A stretch of DNA of 31,648 bases from Lachnospiraceae bacterium UBA7109 (GCA_002492335.1 DKYD01000095.1:26159-57806), one strand, 5' to 3'. Positions 17,517 through 25,611 are shown, numbered from the stretch's first letter. Made by a program: numbers and translations. The notes: generated from the sequence alone by a model not told the origin.

Positions 17517-18710
17517 TTACACCAATCCGTATTCTTTTGCAAGCTCTTTAAACTTCGGCAGTGAATTTACAATTGTCTCATAAGATACACAATATGCCAG
17601 TCTTACATAACCCGGGCAGGCAAAAGAACTTCCCGGAACAAGTAACAGATTGTATTTTTTCGCTGTCTGGCAGAATGCTTTTTCATCCTCTACCGGAGCT
17701 TTCACGAAAAGATAAAAAGCGCCTTCCGGTTTGATACATTCAAATCCACACTCCTTCAATCCATGATACAACGTCTCCCTGTTACGGTCATAATAAGAAA
17801 TATCTGTCTTTTCATTCAGACACTTTGCAACAACCTTCTGCTGCAGGGTCGGCGCATTTACAAATCCGAGAATTCGCGTTGCAACATTTGCCGCAGATAA
17901 TACGTCCTCACTATCCGTTACCTCATCCGGGATCACAAGATAACCAATTCGTTCTCCCGGAAGAGACAGTGACTTACTGTAAGAATATCCGACGATTGTA
18001 TTATCATAATATTTTGTCAGATATGGTACTTCCACTCCATCATAGACCAGTTCACGATACGGTTCATCAGAAATCAGGAAAATATCTGTGCCATATTCTT
18101 TTTGTTTTGCCTCCATAATAGCAGCAAGCTTCCTGATCGTCTCTTCAGAATATACAACACCGGTCGGATTGTTTGGCGTATTAACAATAACTGCCTTTGT
18201 TTTTGGTGTAATCTTCTGCTCAAATTCATCAAGTTTCGGCTGAAAATCTATGGTATTCGGTGATATTTCTACAAGTACACCGTCATAATTGTTCGTATAG
18301 GAACGATACTCGCCAAAGTACGGTGCAAATGCAATTACTTCATCTCCAGGATTAATCAGAGACTTCAGGATTACATTTAATCCTCCTGCTGCCCCCACCG
18401 TCATCACAATATTCTTTCCCTCAAATTTTGTATCAAACCGCTCATTCAGAGAGTCTGCAACCGCCTGCCTTACATCTGCATAACCGCTGTTGCTGTTGGT
18501 ATATCCGTGAAGAGCAATCGGATCCTCTTCTTCCAGTAATTCTAAAATTGCTTTTTTTACAGCTTCCGGCGCCGCCACATTCGGATTACCAAGGCTGAAA
18601 TCAAATACATTTTCTGCGCCATAAATCTCCGCCAGCCGGTTTCCTTCCTCAAACATTGCGCGGATGGCTGAACTGTTCGCTACCATGTTTTTCATCTTTT
18701 CTGCTATCAT
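17517..18710 (-). CDS. Class I/II pyridoxal phosphate-dependent aminotransferase
   Basis: A 397-residue fold-type I aminotransferase. It has FSLGNPNVAAP at 38-48, NTPNNPTG at 177-184 (substrate/PLP Asn), SDEPYREL at 214-221 (Asp215) and YSYSKSLSLPGERIGY at 242-257 with Schiff-base K246. These features fit the aspartate/aromatic aminotransferase subgroup of Clostridia and not the alanine- or MalY-type. It presumably transfers amino groups between glutamate or aspartate and a keto acid in the cytosol. GGAG precedes the ATG at 8 bases, overlapping the end of the DUF2156 gene, which stops 3 bases earlier. Substrate is not certain; an aspartate or aromatic substrate is the best guess from context. 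Confidence 0.9.
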   Translation of the reverse strand: MIAEKMKNMVANSSAIRAMFEEGNRLAEIYGAENVFDFSLGNPNVAAPEAVKKAILELLEEEDPIALHGYTNSNSGYADVRQAVADSLNERFDTKFEGKNIVMTVGAAGGLNVILKSLINPGDEVIAFAPYFGEYRSYTNNYDGVLVEISPNTIDFQPKLDEFEQKITPKTKAVIVNTPNNPTGVVYSEETIRKLAAIMEAKQKEYGTDIFLISDEPYRELVYDGVEVPYLTKYYDNTIVGYSYSKSLSLPGERIGYLVIPDEVTDSEDVLSAANVATRILGFVNAPTLQQKVVAKCLNEKTDISYYDRNRETLYHGLKECGFECIKPEGAFYLFVKAPVEDEKAFCQTAKKYNLLLVPGSSFACPGYVRLAYCVSYETIVNSLPKFKELAKEYGLV

Positions 18711-18713
18711 CTG

Positions 18714-19622
18714 TTATCTCTCCTTTTCTGTTACCTTTCCTTTTTCAACCAGGAATACCGGACGATAGGAAAGCTTTGCCTTCCTTAGTCCCTCTGCCCC
18801 TGTATCCTCTTCTCTGTTTACGTATTTATAATCCATGCATTCGTGCTCCACGAACTGCTGATTAATCATAGGATATGCACCCTGTATATCTGCAAACGCT
18901 TTCTCAATGTGTACAACAAACGTGTCTGAACAGACCGGTTCTCCTATTGTAAATGCTATAACCTCTCCATCCAGCCTTAAAACACCGCCTTTTAACTCCA
19001 GTTCCTCAAACAGGCGAAGCGAATTCAGTGTCACACACATCTCTGCATTTTTCTCCGGATCTTCCTCACAGCCATTCTCATTTCGCCATTTCATCGCCAT
19101 CTGAAAGCATTCTTCCACATTGTCTGTTGTCATAGGCTCATAGCTCCACCGGTCCGCATAAACGGTTTTAAATTTATTAATATGATTTCTCTTGGCATGA
19201 AGCTTCTTTCCGGAAAGCGTTGCAAGCTTTTCAGATTCATACACATAATCAGCCAAATCTCTGACATATTCAATCTGGAATCTTCCCGGATACCACTCCT
19301 CCAGTTTTTCAAAATTGTCCGGTGTTACATTATACATACTGAATGGGTAACCTTTGCTCTCGCTGTATTTTTTCATGACATCCATCGCTTTTTTAATACA
19401 TTCGTCTTCCCCCGCCGGGAAAGCAAACGATACGTGGGTATCATCTTCGCTTTTAAAAACAAGGGTATTTTCAATAACAGCCCACTTCACCGGATACTGC
19501 CTGGACCACAGAAACACATTCACAAAAGTCCGCTCACAGCTCCTGCTCGTATGATGCTTCAAATATTTTGTTATAATTTCTTTGTCTTCTAATTCCGCTC
19601 TCTTAAACTGAATCTCTTCCAT
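18714..19622 (-). CDS. DUF2156 (phosphatidylglycerol lysyltransferase C-terminal-like) protein
   Basis: A 302-residue soluble protein of the DUF2156/COG4866 family, made of GNAT-like folds related to the catalytic half of MprF. MprF makes lysyl-phosphatidylglycerol from aminoacyl-tRNA, but this stand-alone form has no membrane domain, so that role should not be assumed. Visible family stretches are RSCERTFVNVFLWSRQY at about 28-44, AKRNHINKF at about 143-151 and IEKAFADIQGAYPMINQQF near residue 245. It is the first gene of the five-gene operon with aminotransferases and DAHP synthase. AGAAGG precedes the ATG. The family may act on aminoacyl-tRNA or another acyl donor; its function is unknown to me. 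Confidence 0.82.
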   Translation of the reverse strand: MEEIQFKRAELEDKEIITKYLKHHTSRSCERTFVNVFLWSRQYPVKWAVIENTLVFKSEDDTHVSFAFPAGEDECIKKAMDVMKKYSESKGYPFSMYNVTPDNFEKLEEWYPGRFQIEYVRDLADYVYESEKLATLSGKKLHAKRNHINKFKTVYADRWSYEPMTTDNVEECFQMAMKWRNENGCEEDPEKNAEMCVTLNSLRLFEELELKGGVLRLDGEVIAFTIGEPVCSDTFVVHIEKAFADIQGAYPMINQQFVEHECMDYKYVNREEDTGAEGLRKAKLSYRPVFLVEKGKVTEKER

Positions 19623-19671
19623 ACGTTAACCTTCTGTTTCTTTTATCTTTTTCTATCTATTCTTTACATAC

Positions 19672-19707
19672 AAAATGAAGTATATCACATTTTTTTTCAT
19701 GTGACAA
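19672..19707 (-). promoter_or_regulatory. Sigma-A promoter of the DUF2156-to-DAHP synthase operon, with a palindrome in the spacer
   Basis: On the minus strand TTGTCA (19702-19707) and TATACT (19679-19684) are separated by 17 bases. The predicted start is near 19672, about 50 bases before the DUF2156 start codon. The inverted repeat TCACAT-N8-ATGTGA fills the spacer (19685-19704 in plus coordinates), so a bound repressor would block the polymerase. The operator role is inference. Confidence 0.7.
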
Positions 19708-19736
19708 AAAAATATTGTGAGAACCATCCAAATCGC

Positions 19737-19778
19737 AACAGGAGCCACAAGTCAGCAAAGCCGTCTGTGTCTCCTGTT
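19737..19778 (-). terminator. Possible hairpin terminator after prfA
   Basis: AACAGGAG (19737-19744) and CTCCTGTT (19771-19778) can pair, with a further CACA/TGTG inside after one mismatch. It starts about 20 bases beyond the prfA stop. No T-run follows on the minus strand, so it may be a 3' end stabiliser or a Rho-type end and not an intrinsic terminator. Confidence 0.35.
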
Positions 19779-19796
19779 TCTAATTCCGTGTTCCTG

Positions 19797-20867
19797 CTAT
19801 TCGTTCATGTTTGCAAGTTTTGCTGCCTGATCAGCCGCGATGCAGGCGTCAATAATTTCCTGGATATCTCCGTTCATGATTTTGTCGAGTTTGTACAGTG
19901 TCAGTCCGATCCGGTGGTCGGTTACACGACCCTGCGGGAAGTTGTAAGTACGAATTTTTTCGGAACGATCTCCTGTTCCAATCTGACTTTTTCTTGCTTC
20001 TGCTTCTGCGTCATGCTGCTTCTGACATTCCAGATCGTATAATTTTGCTCTCAAAAGGGCAAATGCTTTTTCTTTATTCTGAAGCTGTGATTTCTCTGTC
20101 TGGCTGTAAATTACGATTCCGGTCGGGTAGTGGGTCAGTCTTACCGCTGAATCTGTCGTATTGACACACTGTCCGCCATTCCCTGACGCACGCATAACAT
20201 CAATACGGATATCCTTTTCATCAATCTGAATATCTACATCTTCTGCTTCCGGCATCACAGCTACCGTTATGGTTGATGTGTGGATTCGTCCGCCGGACTC
20301 AGTCTCCGGCACACGCTGCACGCGATGTACACCAGATTCATACTTCATTACTGAATACGCACCGTTTCCGTTTATCATAAAGGTCACGTTTTTCATTCCG
20401 CCAATACCGATTTCTTCGCATTCTACCAATTCTACCTTCCAGCGTTTACTTTCTGCATAATGAAGATACATACGATATATTTCAGCTGCAAAAAGCGCCG
20501 CCTCATCCCCGCCTGCTCCGGCACGGATTTCTACAATTACGTTCTTATCGTCATTCGGATCCTTTGGGAGAAGTAAAATCTTAAGTTCATGCTCCAGCTC
20601 TTCTACCCTGTTCTTCGAAATATTGAGCTCTTCTTTCGCAAGCTCCCTCATTTCTTCATCTGACTCTTCCTCTAACATCTGGAGACTGTCTTCAATCGCC
20701 TGTTTACATTCTTTGTATTCTTTATATGCTTCCACAATCGGAGTCAGCTCATTCTGTTCTTTCATAAGCTTGCGGAACCTGTTCTGGTCATTTGCCACAT
20801 CCGGCTCCTGCAGTTCACTTAAGATTTCCTCTAACCGGATGAGCAAATCCTCTAATCTGTCAAACAT
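19797..20867 (-). CDS. prfA: Peptide chain release factor 1
   Basis: A 356-residue class I release factor that reads UAA and UAG and frees the peptide from the ribosomal P-site tRNA. The coiled first 105 residues are domain 1. The anticodon-like tripeptide loop is PET at 187-189, within RVQRVPETESGGRIHTST, in the position of the RF1 P-x-T motif (RF2 has SPF). The catalytic GGQ is at 231-233 within SGNGGQCVNTTDS, and its glutamine is the target of the PrmC enzyme encoded just upstream. GGAGG lies 7 bases before the ATG. Length is normal. It ends the yqhQ-prmC-prfA run. Confidence 0.97.
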   Translation of the reverse strand: MFDRLEDLLIRLEEILSELQEPDVANDQNRFRKLMKEQNELTPIVEAYKEYKECKQAIEDSLQMLEEESDEEMRELAKEELNISKNRVEELEHELKILLLPKDPNDDKNVIVEIRAGAGGDEAALFAAEIYRMYLHYAESKRWKVELVECEEIGIGGMKNVTFMINGNGAYSVMKYESGVHRVQRVPETESGGRIHTSTITVAVMPEAEDVDIQIDEKDIRIDVMRASGNGGQCVNTTDSAVRLTHYPTGIVIYSQTEKSQLQNKEKAFALLRAKLYDLECQKQHDAEAEARKSQIGTGDRSEKIRTYNFPQGRVTDHRIGLTLYKLDKIMNGDIQEIIDACIAADQAAKLANMNE

Positions 20868-20884
20868 TGCATTTCCTCCTTCAA

Positions 20885-20900
20885 CATATTTCCAAATATG
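20885..20900. repeat. Short perfect palindrome between prmC and prfA
   Basis: CATATTT-CC-AAATATG is a 7-2-7 inverted repeat in the 48-base gap between prmC and prfA, just upstream of the prfA ribosome binding site. As RNA it could form a small hairpin, or it may be a DNA-binding site. No T-run follows. Confidence 0.35.
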
Positions 20901-20915
20901 TAATCCTTTTACATT

Positions 20916-21773
20916 TTACATACCAGACACTACACGGTCAAGCCCTGATAAATCCTTTTTCACACAAATATCACGATATCCGCCTTCCCGCATGAGCGCC
21001 GATACTGCTTCTGCCTGGTCATACCCGATTTCAAACAGCAGACATCCGCCTTCCTTCAAATAAGCCCTGCTTTCTCTTATAATTCTTTTATAAAAATATA
21101 ACCCATCTTCTTTTCCATCTAACGCAATATATGGATCATGCAGTTTCACCTCTTCTTGCAGCTCTTCGATAACCTTTGTCGGAATATAAGGCGGATTTGA
21201 CAGTATCATATCAAACTTGCCTTCCACATTTTCAAAGAGATTTCCCTGACGCAGGTCCGCTTCCACACCCAGCCTGCATGCATTTTTCTCTGCCACTGCA
21301 AGAGCTTCTTTCGATATGTCTGTCCCGACTCCCGAAAGTCCTTTTATATGCATCCTTTCTTCTCCCGTTTTTAAAATGCTGAAAAGAATACATCCCGAAC
21401 CGGTACACACATCAAGAATGCGCATTCCTGTCTTTAATCTCTTAAGCGCCTCTTCTACAAGCGTCTCTGTATCCTGCCTTGGGATAAGCACATGCTCATT
21501 TACACAGAACACGTAGCCCATAAATTCCTGTTCCCCGGTAATATGCTGGAGCGGAATCCTGCGGCTCCGCCTTTCAATAACCTCATAATATCGTTCTGCC
21601 TTTTCCGGCTCTGCAGCTTCTCCCATTCTTCCATAATAGGCTGCCCGGTCAAGTCCCGTCACAAAAGAAAGTAAAAGCCACGCATCCAGGGATGCATCCT
21701 CAATCCCTGCATCCTCAAGGAGCTTTGTCCCTTCTCTATGCATCTGCTGCAGTGTTAAAATTTTCTGCTTCAT
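20916..21773 (-). CDS. prmC: Peptide chain release factor N5-glutamine methyltransferase
   Basis: A 285-residue SAM-dependent methyltransferase (HemK family). It methylates the GGQ glutamine of release factors. The N-terminal helical domain (1-75) contains RIPLQHITGEQEFMGYVF at 72-89, a strong PrmC marker. The Rossmann domain has DVCTGSGC at 121-128 for SAM binding and the catalytic NPPYIP at 193-198. The ATG at 21773 has GGAG 5 bases before it. A TTG five codons earlier is also in frame but less likely. The first 38 bases overlap the end of yqhQ in another frame, and prfA, its substrate gene, follows 48 bases later, which matches the conserved pairing of these genes. Confidence 0.95.
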   Translation of the reverse strand: MKQKILTLQQMHREGTKLLEDAGIEDASLDAWLLLSFVTGLDRAAYYGRMGEAAEPEKAERYYEVIERRSRRIPLQHITGEQEFMGYVFCVNEHVLIPRQDTETLVEEALKRLKTGMRILDVCTGSGCILFSILKTGEERMHIKGLSGVGTDISKEALAVAEKNACRLGVEADLRQGNLFENVEGKFDMILSNPPYIPTKVIEELQEEVKLHDPYIALDGKEDGLYFYKRIIRESRAYLKEGGCLLFEIGYDQAEAVSALMREGGYRDICVKKDLSGLDRVVSGM

Positions 21774-22665
21774 AAGTTCTCCAGTCAAATACGGCCTCTA
21801 CTGCCTGAATTGCTACTTCGATCATACTGTCGTCCGGTTCCTTTGTCGTAAGCTTCTGTACTGCAAGTCCGGGCTTGCTAAGCATATTCACAACCGGATT
21901 CTCACTGCTCCCTGCCACTTTAAGCACCTCATATGAAATGCCCGCGATTACCGGGATCAGGGCAATTCTCACCACAACCCTCATAACAGGAGATTCCACA
22001 TGGATCACTAACAGTAAAACAATACTGATTGCCAGCACAAAAAACAGGAAACTGGTTCCGCATCTTTTATGCAGTCTGGAACTGACCCGCACATTCTCTA
22101 CCGTGAGCGGAAGTCCATGCTCAATACAGTTAATACATTTATGCTCTGCTCCGTGATACATAAAAGTTCGCTGAATATCCTTCATCCGGGATATAAGAAG
22201 CACATAGAGAATAAATATACCGATACGTACAAATCCTTCTATAATCGTACGCATACGGTAGGATTGTATAAACGGCTTTAAAAATGAAGAAAGAACATAT
22301 GGAAGCACCATAAAAATTGCTACTGCCATAAGAACGGAAAAAACTACGGTTCCTGCCATAATAACACTTTCCTGTTTTTCTCTTTTCTCCGCCTCTTTTT
22401 CTGTCAGGACTTCTTCCTCTTCCTCATAGAAGCTCGCTGAATAAGTCAACGTCTTAATTCCAAGAACCATGGAGTCTACAAAATTAAACACACCTCTGAC
22501 AAACGGGATCTTCGTAAGTTTTTTCCACTTTATAACACTATGATACTGCTCCTTTTGTACACTGATCCCACCATCCGGTTTTCTGACTGCTACAGCGTAC
22601 TCATCCTTATGTCTCATCATAATGCCCTCTAATACGGCCTGGCCTCCGATATTTGATGATTTCAT
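21736..22665 (-). CDS. yqhQ: DUF1385 membrane protein (YqhQ family)
   Basis: A 309-residue membrane protein of the DUF1385 family. The N-terminus SSNIGGQAVLEGIMMRHKD (3-21) is the family signature, and GAEHKCINCIEHG near 173-185 and VSSRLHKRCGTSFLF near 194-208 are also typical. Hydrophobic segments lie at about 100-125, 143-160, 204-222 and 228-248. Its biochemical role is unsettled; the Bacillus member is named YqhQ. The gene commonly lies beside rpmE, prmC and prfA in Clostridia, as here. GGGG precedes the ATG by 5 bases. It begins after the rpmE terminator and shares its last 38 bases with prmC. Confidence 0.9.
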   Translation of the reverse strand: MKSSNIGGQAVLEGIMMRHKDEYAVAVRKPDGGISVQKEQYHSVIKWKKLTKIPFVRGVFNFVDSMVLGIKTLTYSASFYEEEEEVLTEKEAEKREKQESVIMAGTVVFSVLMAVAIFMVLPYVLSSFLKPFIQSYRMRTIIEGFVRIGIFILYVLLISRMKDIQRTFMYHGAEHKCINCIEHGLPLTVENVRVSSRLHKRCGTSFLFFVLAISIVLLLVIHVESPVMRVVVRIALIPVIAGISYEVLKVAGSSENPVVNMLSKPGLAVQKLTTKEPDDSMIEVAIQAVEAVFDWRTYEAENFNTAADA

Positions 22666-22715
22666 AATTACCCCTTTATTCTATGTCCTGTAATAAACGA
22701 AATTTTCTGTATGAT

Positions 22716-22747
22716 AAGAAAAGGGTGAGATATAAAACCTCACCCCG
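22716..22747 (-). terminator. Intrinsic terminator of rpmE
   Basis: GGGTGAG (22723-22729) and CTCACCC (22739-22745) form a perfect 7-base stem with a 9-base loop. The minus strand continues with TTTTCTT. It lies 15 bases after the rpmE stop and ahead of yqhQ. Confidence 0.85.
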
Positions 22748-22759
22748 TTACTTGCAATC

Positions 22760-22963
22760 TTATTTGCCCATTCCATATTTCTTATTGAACTTATCAACAC
22801 GGCCGCGTGCCTGAGCTGCTTTCTGCTGTCCTGTGTAGAACGGGTGGCATTTGGAACAAATTTCTACGTGAATGTCTTCTTTTGTAGAGCCTGTCACAAA
22901 TGTGTTTCCACAGTTACAAGTTACAGTTGCCTGATGATATGCTGGATGTATTCCTTCTTTCAT
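22760..22963 (-). CDS. rpmE: Ribosomal protein bL31, zinc-binding type
   Basis: A 67-residue large-subunit ribosomal protein. MKEGIHPAYH at 1-10 and the ending GRVDKFNKKYG (54-64) are typical. C16, C18, C36 and C39 form the CxC...CxxC zinc site, so this is the zinc-containing form and not the zinc-starvation paralogue. The ATG at 22963 has GAGGTG 6 bases before it. A GTG three codons upstream lies within that ribosome binding site and is rejected as the start. The gene sits between rho and yqhQ with its own promoter and terminator, so it is probably made mainly as a short separate transcript. Confidence 0.96.
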   Translation of the reverse strand: MKEGIHPAYHQATVTCNCGNTFVTGSTKEDIHVEICSKCHPFYTGQQKAAQARGRVDKFNKKYGMGK

Positions 22964-22995
22964 GTTTTTCACCTCTTCTTTTCTTTATCAAACTT

Positions 22996-23010
22996 ATCGC
23001 AGTCCGCGAT
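22996..23010 (-). promoter_or_regulatory. Small hairpin in the rpmE leader
   Basis: ATCGC-N5-GCGAT forms a 5-base stem in the roughly 70-base leader of rpmE. It is 33 bases upstream of the start codon. It could be part of an L31 autoregulation element, but no known leader motif was recognised. Confidence 0.3.
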
Positions 23011-23031
23011 TAATATTCATTTTCTAAACAG

Positions 23032-23067
23032 CTTTGTTATTGTATCACAAAACCATTCCATTGTCTA
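23032..23067 (-). promoter_or_regulatory. Promoter of rpmE
   Basis: TAGACA (23062-23067) and TACAAT (23039-23044) on the minus strand are separated by 17 bases; each is 5 of 6 to consensus. The -35 box overlaps the rho stop codon. Predicted start is near 23032, giving a leader of about 69 bases before the rpmE ATG. Confidence 0.7.
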
Positions 23068-24426
23068 GATTAATTTTGTCTTTTTTACTAATTGAATAAA
23101 TTCCATATTATTTCTTGTACGTGAAAACATATTCAGAATATTATCCACCGTTTCGTCTGCACGCATTCCATTCAGAGCGCGGCGCATAGTGTCAACAGCT
23201 TCCTGTTCCTCTCTTGTAAGAAGCAGATCCTCTCTTCTCGTTCCGGACTTCGGAATATCAATCGCCGGGAATATACGCTTTTCAGAAAGTTTTCTGTCAA
23301 GTACCAGCTCCATGTTGCCGGTTCCCTTGAACTCCTCGTACACAACATCATCCATCTTACTTCCGGTATCCACAAGAGCCGTTGCGAGAATGGTAAGACT
23401 TCCTCCCTGACGCATATTTCTCGCCGCGCCAAAGAAACGCTTCGGCATATGAAGAGCCGCCGGATCAAGACCACCGGACAATGTTCTTCCTGAAGGCGGC
23501 ACCGTCAGGTTATATGCTCTGGCAAGCCTTGTGATGCTGTCAAGAAGAATCATAACATCCTTGCCATGCTCAACCAGACGCTTCGCACGCTCTATAACCA
23601 TCTCTGAAACCCGCTTATGATGCTCCGGAAGTTCATCAAAAGTCGAATAAATGACTTCCACATTTTTTCCTTCAATACTTTCTTTAATATCCGTTACTTC
23701 CTCCGGACGTTCATCAATCAAAAGAATTAAAAGATGCATCTCCGGGTTATTCTTCTGTACCGATAATGCCACCTGCTTAAGCAGCGTTGTCTTTCCGGCC
23801 TTTGGAGGTGATACGATCATACCTCTCTGGCCTTTTCCGATCGGGGAAAGCAAATCCATAACCCGCATGGCCGTGCTTGTCCTTCCACACTCCAGCCTCA
23901 GTCTCTCATTCGGAAATATTGGCGTAAGATCCTCAAAGCTCGGTCTCTTCATTGCCACAAGCGGATCAATCCCATTAATTTTCGTCAGATAAAGAAGTGC
24001 GCTAAACTTTTCCTGCTGTGTTTTAATTCTCGTATGTCCTTCCAGAATATCTCCGGTCTTAAGGCCGAATCTTCGGATCTGGGACGGAGATACATAAATA
24101 TCATTGTCTCCCGGAAGATAATTCTCGCTTCTGATAAATCCAAATCCGTCTGACATAACTTCCAGAATCCCACTTACCACAACTCCACTGTCGAGTTTAT
24201 CTATATCATGCAATTCCTTCAGCTCTTTATCTCCAGTATTTGCAGACATTTCCTTCACGGTCGCCTGAGATTCCTTCTTCGCTTTCTGCCGGTCTTTTTC
24301 ATCTTCAAACAGCATCCGTTCAATTACTTCCGCTTTTTTCATTGTAGAAATTCCTTTTATTCCCCTCGCTTTTGCAAGTTCCTTCAATGTCGCAAGCGGC
24401 AGAGTTTCATATTTTTCTCTCATCAT
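23065..24426 (-). CDS. rho: Transcription termination factor Rho
   Basis: A 453-residue hexameric RNA-dependent ATPase that releases RNA polymerase. The N-terminal Rho_N (SAP-like) motif is at about 8-40, followed by a charged linker 42-75. The cold-shock-like RNA-binding domain has GFGFIR at 94-99 and NDIYVSPSQIRRFGLKTGD at 108-126. The ATPase domain has the Walker A loop SPPKAGKT at 206-213 and Walker B VMILLDS near 290. The second Met is an equally possible start; AAAGGA lies about 10 bases upstream. The gene has its own promoter. No terminator is visible before rpmE, and the rpmE -35 box overlaps the rho stop, so read-through is plausible. Confidence 0.97.
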   Translation of the reverse strand: MMREKYETLPLATLKELAKARGIKGISTMKKAEVIERMLFEDEKDRQKAKKESQATVKEMSANTGDKELKELHDIDKLDSGVVVSGILEVMSDGFGFIRSENYLPGDNDIYVSPSQIRRFGLKTGDILEGHTRIKTQQEKFSALLYLTKINGIDPLVAMKRPSFEDLTPIFPNERLRLECGRTSTAMRVMDLLSPIGKGQRGMIVSPPKAGKTTLLKQVALSVQKNNPEMHLLILLIDERPEEVTDIKESIEGKNVEVIYSTFDELPEHHKRVSEMVIERAKRLVEHGKDVMILLDSITRLARAYNLTVPPSGRTLSGGLDPAALHMPKRFFGAARNMRQGGSLTILATALVDTGSKMDDVVYEEFKGTGNMELVLDRKLSEKRIFPAIDIPKSGTRREDLLLTREEQEAVDTMRRALNGMRADETVDNILNMFSRTRNNMEFIQLVKKTKLI

Positions 24427-24496
24427 ATTATATTAATCCTTTCATAAGCCAACAATTGTTTTTGGGAATCCTGGTCTGAATCGACTATCTCGAAAC

Positions 24497-24531
24497 TAAA
24501 GGTATTATACTACAAATCTATCACTTTTCAA
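24497..24531 (-). promoter_or_regulatory. Promoter of rho
   Basis: TTGAAA (24526-24531) and a perfect TATAAT (24504-24509) on the minus strand are separated by 16 bases. Predicted start is near 24497, with a leader of about 70 bases before rho. The rest of the 160-base gap before the amidase gene holds no recognised element. Confidence 0.65.
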
Positions 24532-24586
24532 ACCTTTTTTTCCCGCTGTCTTAATTATAGAAAACTCTGAGGCGTCATCGGGGCAG

Positions 24587-25429
24587 TTAAATCCCCAGAT
24601 ATGCATCAATTCCATCTGCAATTCCTGCAGCAAGCAATTTCTGATACCCTTCATCAGCCATCTTCTTATCTTCTTCCGGATTCGTCATATAACCCATTTC
24701 TACAATCGTTACAGGCACCTGCGCCCAGTTAATTCCACTCATAGTATCTGTTTCCCATACCTTCTCCCGAACCGCTCCTGTGGCTGCGACCATACTGTTT
24801 AATACATTCTCAGCCAGAGCTTTACTCTTTGCATAAAGTCCGCCGTTGTATGGGTTCTCAGGCGTCTGGCAGATTGTCATCATTCCATTTACGCTTCTGT
24901 TTTCCGAACCATTTGCATGGATACGTATAAACGCATCCGCCCCCGCATTATTCGCAACTGCGGCACGCTCTGAATTTGAAATATTCACATCATGTGTCTC
25001 CCGAACCATAATTACATCATATCCCCGGTTCTCAAGCTCGTCCCGAAGCTTCACAGACACAGCTAATGTAAGTTCATACTCTGGTATATCCGTCGCCACA
25101 CCGGCTGTACCGGAAGATACTTTTGCCTTCATCTGTGATGCTCCCGGACCAACCGGCTCTTTCTCATTGTTTCCTTTGGCCTGATGTCCGGCATCAATCA
25201 CAACTACATATCCATTCTTCTGATTTTCCTGTTGCTTCTCTTCTTCCGGTTCCGGAGGTGTCTCCTCCTTTTGTTCCTCCACCGGTTCTATATCCTTTGT
25301 ATTAATAACAAGCTCTTTCGGTTCTTTTTTCTCCTCTTTCGGCGCCTCTTCTTTACTTTCACTTTTTCCACAGGCACAAAGTAAAAGCACAACCACGAGT
25401 CCTAATAACAGAATTCCTTTCTTCTTCAT
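24587..25429 (-). CDS. N-acetylmuramoyl-L-alanine amidase lipoprotein (Amidase_3)
   Basis: A 280-residue exported zinc amidase that cuts the bond between MurNAc and the stem peptide of peptidoglycan. Residues 1-19 are a signal peptide, and Cys20 in LLCACG is the lipidation site. A Lys/Glu/Pro-rich spacer (about 22-72) tethers the catalytic domain to the membrane. The Amidase_3 domain (74-280) has VVIDAGHQ at 76-83 (His82), PEYELTL at 116-122 (Glu117), FIRIHANGSEN at 167-177 (His171) and VEMGYMTNPEED at 243-254 (Glu244), giving a complete zinc and catalytic set. GGAGG is 6 bases before the ATG at 25429. It lies just downstream of tRNA-Arg and its terminator; an extended -10 (TGG-TATTAT) at 25448-25456 may serve it with a very short leader. 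Confidence 0.93.
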   Translation of the reverse strand: MKKKGILLLGLVVVLLLCACGKSESKEEAPKEEKKEPKELVINTKDIEPVEEQKEETPPEPEEEKQQENQKNGYVVVIDAGHQAKGNNEKEPVGPGASQMKAKVSSGTAGVATDIPEYELTLAVSVKLRDELENRGYDVIMVRETHDVNISNSERAAVANNAGADAFIRIHANGSENRSVNGMMTICQTPENPYNGGLYAKSKALAENVLNSMVAATGAVREKVWETDTMSGINWAQVPVTIVEMGYMTNPEEDKKMADEGYQKLLAAGIADGIDAYLGI

Positions 25430-25458
25430 AACAAACCTCCGCATTCACATAATACCAC

Positions 25459-25490
25459 AAAAGCACCCCGGTTTATTCGGAGTGCTTTAT
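25459..25490 (-). terminator. Intrinsic terminator of tRNA-Arg
   Basis: On the minus strand AAGCACTCCG and CGGGGTGCTT pair (one G-T) around a short loop, followed by TTTGTGG. It begins about 25 bases after the tRNA 3' end and separates it from the amidase gene. Confidence 0.75.
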
Positions 25491-25512
25491 CTCTTGATGT
25501 TCAAGATTTCAA

Positions 25513-25586
25513 CGTGGGCGAGAGGATTCGAACCCCCGACCTTTTGGTCCGTAGCCAAACGCTCTATCCAGCTGAGCTACGCCCAC
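25513..25586 (-). tRNA. tRNA-Arg, anticodon ACG
   Basis: A complete 74-base cloverleaf on the minus strand. The acceptor stem GTGGGCG/CGCCCAC is 7 perfect pairs with discriminator G. The D arm is GCTC...GAGC. The anticodon stem TTTGG/CCAAA encloses the loop CTACGGA, giving anticodon ACG, which after A-to-I editing reads CGU, CGC and CGA. The T arm has TTCGAAT. CCA is not encoded. It has a perfect promoter upstream. Confidence 0.97.
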
Positions 25587-25611
25587 ATACAATATAAATG
25601 ACTTTCACAGC

